Shown: in pieces, positions 61,742 to 64,000 of the stretch
Position numbering within the stretch: the stretch's first letter is position 1
Layout of the letters: each line of letters begins with the position of its first letter
From: Prescottella defluvii
Lineage (GTDB): Bacteria; Actinomycetota; Actinomycetes; Mycobacteriales; Mycobacteriaceae
Reading direction: 5' to 3'
NCBI RefSeq assembly: GCF_000738775.1
Contig: NZ_JPOC01000069.1
Span: forward strand, 17,073 to 81,072
Length of the DNA: 64,000 bases
Notes under the pieces: model-generated
Told to the model about the DNA's origin: nothing
Seen by the model: only the letters and a program-made list of their open reading frames with translations
Databases searched by the model: none
Program-made: the position numbers and the translations under genes

Positions 61742-62731
61742 ATGCCCGTTGAACAGAGTGTCGACGACCAATTCCTCGCTGCCGCAGATCCTTACCGGCG
61801 CGAACTACTGTCGCACTGTTACCGGATGATGGGGTCGATCCACGATGCCGAGGATCTGCTGCAGGAGACGCTCGTGCGGGCATGGCGCGGATACGGCAAC
61901 TTCGACGGCCGGTCGTCGATCCGTACGTGGCTGCACCGGATCGCGACCAACACGTGTCTGACGGCGCTCGAGGGCCGGGCGCGACGTCCACTGCCGACCG
62001 GTCTCGGCGCACCCAGTTCCGACCCCGCCGACGACCTGATCGAACGCGGCGAGGTGCCGTGGCTCGAGCCGATTCCGGATTCGATGGTGTGGGGCGAATC
62101 GGGCTGGGGCGCCGACGACCCCGCGACCGTCGCGGCGCGACGCGAATCGGTGCGCCTGGCGTTCGTCGCGGCGCTGCAGCATCTGTCGGCCCGTCAGCGC
62201 GCAGTGCTGGTGTTACGGGATGTGCTGCAGTGGAAGGCCGCCGAGGTGGCCGACGTCCTGGGCACCTCGACGGCCGCGGTGAACAGCATGCTGCAGCGGG
62301 CCCGCGCACAACTGTCCGAGGCGACACCCACGCCGGACACGCTCGTCGAACCCGAGTCCGACGAGGCCCGTGAACTGTTGCGCCGGTACGTCGACGGATT
62401 CGAGCGGTACGACATCGACGGGCTGGTCGAGATGTTCACCCGCGACGCGGTGTGGGAGATGCCGCCGTTCGTCGGGTGGTACGTCGGCGGCGTCGACATC
62501 GCGCGTCTCATCAAGGAGAAGTGCCCCGCCCAGGGCGCCGGCGACATGCGCCTGCTCCCGACGGCGGCGAACGGGCAGCCCGCGCTCGGCCTGTACATGC
62601 GCGGCGCGGACGGCATCCACCGGCCGTTCCAACTGCATGTCCTGGACGTCACCGAGCGCGGGGTCGCGCACGTCACGTGCTTCTTCGACACCGAACTGTT
62701 CGACAGATTCGGCCTGCCCGCCCGACTCTGA
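61742..62731 (+). CDS. ECF sigma factor with SnoaL-like C-terminal domain (SigG type), 329 aa
   Basis: Region 2 CYRMMGSIHDAEDLLQETLV, RTWLHRIATNTCLTALE; region 4 LSARQRAVLVLRDVLQWKAA, LGTSTAAVNSMLQRAR; then a SnoaL/NTF2-fold extension (VDGFERYDIDGLVEMFTRDA, WEMPPFVGWYVGG). This layout matches actinobacterial SigG-like factors, in which the C-terminal domain replaces a separate anti-sigma. No anti-sigma gene adjoins. Confidence 0.86.
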   Translation: MPVEQSVDDQFLAAADPYRRELLSHCYRMMGSIHDAEDLLQETLVRAWRGYGNFDGRSSIRTWLHRIATNTCLTALEGRARRPLPTGLGAPSSDPADDLIERGEVPWLEPIPDSMVWGESGWGADDPATVAARRESVRLAFVAALQHLSARQRAVLVLRDVLQWKAAEVADVLGTSTAAVNSMLQRARAQLSEATPTPDTLVEPESDEARELLRRYVDGFERYDIDGLVEMFTRDAVWEMPPFVGWYVGGVDIARLIKEKCPAQGAGDMRLLPTAANGQPALGLYMRGADGIHRPFQLHVLDVTERGVAHVTCFFDTELFDRFGLPARL

Positions 62732-62734
62732 CGA

Positions 62735-63139
62735 CTACTGCCCGGCCGCAGTCGGATCCATCCACATGACCTCCCAGACGTGGTTGTCGAGGTCGCGGAA
62801 GGAACGCCCGTACATGAATCCGTGGTCCTGCGGGTCCATCCACTTCGTTCCACCGGCCGCGATGGCGGCGTCGACCAGTGCGTCCACTCCGGCGCGGCTG
62901 TCAGCCGAGATGCACGTGAGGACCTCGCGACTCTTCGTGGTGTCGCAGATGTCGTCGGCGATGAAGTCGCGGAAGCGGTTCTCCTGCAGGAGCATGATCC
63001 ACGCGGACTCGTTGATCGCCATGCATGCGGTGTTCTCGTCGCTGAACTGCTCGTTGAACTCGAAGCCGAGGTCCCCGAAGAATTTCCTGGTGGCGGCGAT
63101 GTTCGCGACCGGCAGGTTTACGAAGATCAATCGGGACAT
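62735..63139 (-). CDS. VOC-family (glyoxalase-like) protein, 134 aa
   Basis: VNLPVANIAATRKFFGDLGF starts the first module; GRSFRDLDNHVWEVMWMDP ends the second. Close to the type often annotated as 'glyoxalase/bleomycin resistance' and found next to SigG-like ECF genes, here convergent with only three bases between stops. GGAG lies in the leader. Function unknown. Confidence 0.82.
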   Translation of the reverse strand: MSRLIFVNLPVANIAATRKFFGDLGFEFNEQFSDENTACMAINESAWIMLLQENRFRDFIADDICDTTKSREVLTCISADSRAGVDALVDAAIAAGGTKWMDPQDHGFMYGRSFRDLDNHVWEVMWMDPTAAGQ

Positions 63140-63290
63140 CGGGGTCTCCTGACTCGAGGTGATGTTGGGGTGCGAGCCTGCGAGATGCTCACACCGGGAC
63201 AGACCGGGGCCACGCAGAAAACTCATCGCGCGCGCCGGTCCGGCCGGGAAGGGGGTATGCACATCCGCGTCGCGGTGGTGTCATGGATTC

Positions 63291-63536
63291 ATGAGTGAGG
63301 ACAAGCGCCACTTCGTGGCAAACCGACTCGACGGCATCATCCACACGCTGGAACTCCACGCCCCGACCGCGGACGAACCTTCGCCGGTGCCCACCGCGAA
63401 CGGCTTCACCGGATCGCTCGCCGAGGCGCAGCGGCACCGCGCCGAACTGGAGTCGGCGAACCCGGAACGGGTGGACCAGATCGCCGCGGGCTACCCGGAG
63501 ATCGCGACGGACTGGGCACAGAAGCAGCCGACCTGA
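63291..63536 (+). CDS. Uncharacterised 81-residue protein
   Basis: No family recognised. Acidic, soluble: VANRLDGIIHTLELHAPTAD, GSLAEAQRHRAELESANPER. There is no convincing ribosome site, so leaderless translation or a different start is possible. Confidence 0.5.
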   Translation: MSEDKRHFVANRLDGIIHTLELHAPTADEPSPVPTANGFTGSLAEAQRHRAELESANPERVDQIAAGYPEIATDWAQKQPT

Positions 63537-63593
63537 CGGCCGCAGCACGCAGGTCCGCACCGCAGGTCAGGCGCCCTGGCCGGCGGCCGCGGT

Positions 63594-63929
63594 TCAGTAC
63601 CCGAGGCCGTCCGGCAAGCCCAGATCGTCGAGCCTCCTGATGCGCCGGTGCTCACGAAGGACCAGCATCGGCCCGATCACCAGGCTCAGCGCGCAGATCG
63701 TCCCGGCGATCCATGCCCAGCCCTGGAATCCGTAGCCTGCCGCCACCAACGCCATACCGAGCGTCACGATCGCGATCCCGACCAGGGCGTATCCGGGCCA
63801 GTTGCGGGAATCCTCGATCGCTTCGCCTGGGTGTTCGCGCACCCTGCCGGTGGATCTCTGCGGGTCGTCGTCGAAGTAGTTCACAAAAGCCTCCCGGTCC
63901 GATGTTCCGTTTGCGCTCTCGTACTGCAC
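63594..63929 (-). CDS. Small membrane protein, UsfY-like, 111 aa
   Basis: Acidic N-terminus, then two membrane segments (ALVGIAIVTLGMALVAAGYG and WAWIAGTICALSLVIGPMLV) joined by a short loop, and a basic EHRRIRRLDD tail. The WPGY entry and EHRR exit resemble mycobacterial UsfY proteins. GTG start. Function unknown. Confidence 0.6.
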   Translation of the reverse strand: MQYESANGTSDREAFVNYFDDDPQRSTGRVREHPGEAIEDSRNWPGYALVGIAIVTLGMALVAAGYGFQGWAWIAGTICALSLVIGPMLVLREHRRIRRLDDLGLPDGLGY

Positions 63930-64000
63930 TCATCGTGATTGTCCCCCGCGCAGGACCGCGTCGCACGAATACCGACGGTTCGGCTACCCACCCGAGGTGT

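Overview
This 64 kb window is high-GC actinobacterial DNA, most likely from Rhodococcus or a close mycolata relative. The signs are GTG/TTG starts with AAGGAG-type ribosome sites, very dense CoA-ester catabolic genes, ECF sigma factors of the SigG and ECF42 types, a 13E12-type HNH nuclease relic, a DUF5313-type membrane protein and a UsfY-like membrane protein. I see no rRNA, tRNA or CRISPR array.

Layout. (1) 1-6.1 kb: a beta-oxidation-like set (crotonase, thiolase, SDR, acyl-CoA dehydrogenase, CoA ligase). (2) 6.1-11.7 kb: a TetR regulon with an APH-type kinase plus acyl-CoA dehydrogenase (a possible 4-hydroxyacyl-CoA route), NTF2-like and VOC proteins, a carboxymuconolactone-decarboxylase-like protein and an ABM protein. 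(3) 11.7-17.7 kb: a GntR regulon with a CaiB-type CoA-transferase, an HMG-CoA-lyase family protein, a CoA ligase and an SMP-30 family hydrolase. (4) 17.8-24.7 kb: a luciferase-like flavin monooxygenase and its flavin reductase placed either side of a TetR gene, a doubled SnoaL protein, an Asp/Glu-racemase family protein and a CoA ligase. (5) 25-32.8 kb: an XRE-TetR fusion regulator, VOC/NTF2 pairs, and an IclR-CoA ligase-hydrolase-FMN reductase operon headed by the wreck of a Liv-type ABC transporter. (6) 32.8-33.9 kb: a gene graveyard. (7) 33.9-40.2 kb: a complete Dpp/Opp-type ABC importer. (8) 40.2-41.2 kb: an IS3-family transposase relic. (9) 41.2-47.4 kb: a two-subunit Rieske dioxygenase operon whose order (alpha, beta, diol dehydrogenase, 3Fe-4S ferredoxin, reductase, class II aldolase-type decarboxylase) recalls actinobacterial phthalate 3,4-dioxygenase clusters. 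(10) 48-51.6 kb: an acyl-CoA dehydrogenase, a MarR regulator and a PucR-type regulator. (11) 51.8-54.8 kb: an odd region of pseudogenes, a small secreted protein and a set of tiny tryptophan-rich ORFs. (12) 54.8-64 kb: a DapA-family lyase with a LysR regulator, three sigma factors, two alpha/beta hydrolases, an FHA protein and small proteins.

Regions 1-9 read as an accessory catabolic island: CoA ligases activate carboxylic acids, acyl-CoA dehydrogenases, crotonase, SDR and thiolase shorten them, and oxygenases open the way for aromatic or alicyclic substrates. Local operators tie the pieces into small regulons: TGACATGACTGTCAAGTCA at two places, ATTGTNNRCAAT at four, a CTTAGCGATCG palindrome at five and a TAACGTCA box at two.

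The strongest candidate for something undescribed is the cluster of 15-43-residue Trp/Pro-rich ORFs at 52.1-54.4 kb. Several have strong ribosome sites, several overlap by GTGA, and several share motifs with each other. They lie on both sides of a secreted-protein gene and a low-GC, hairpin-rich spacer.
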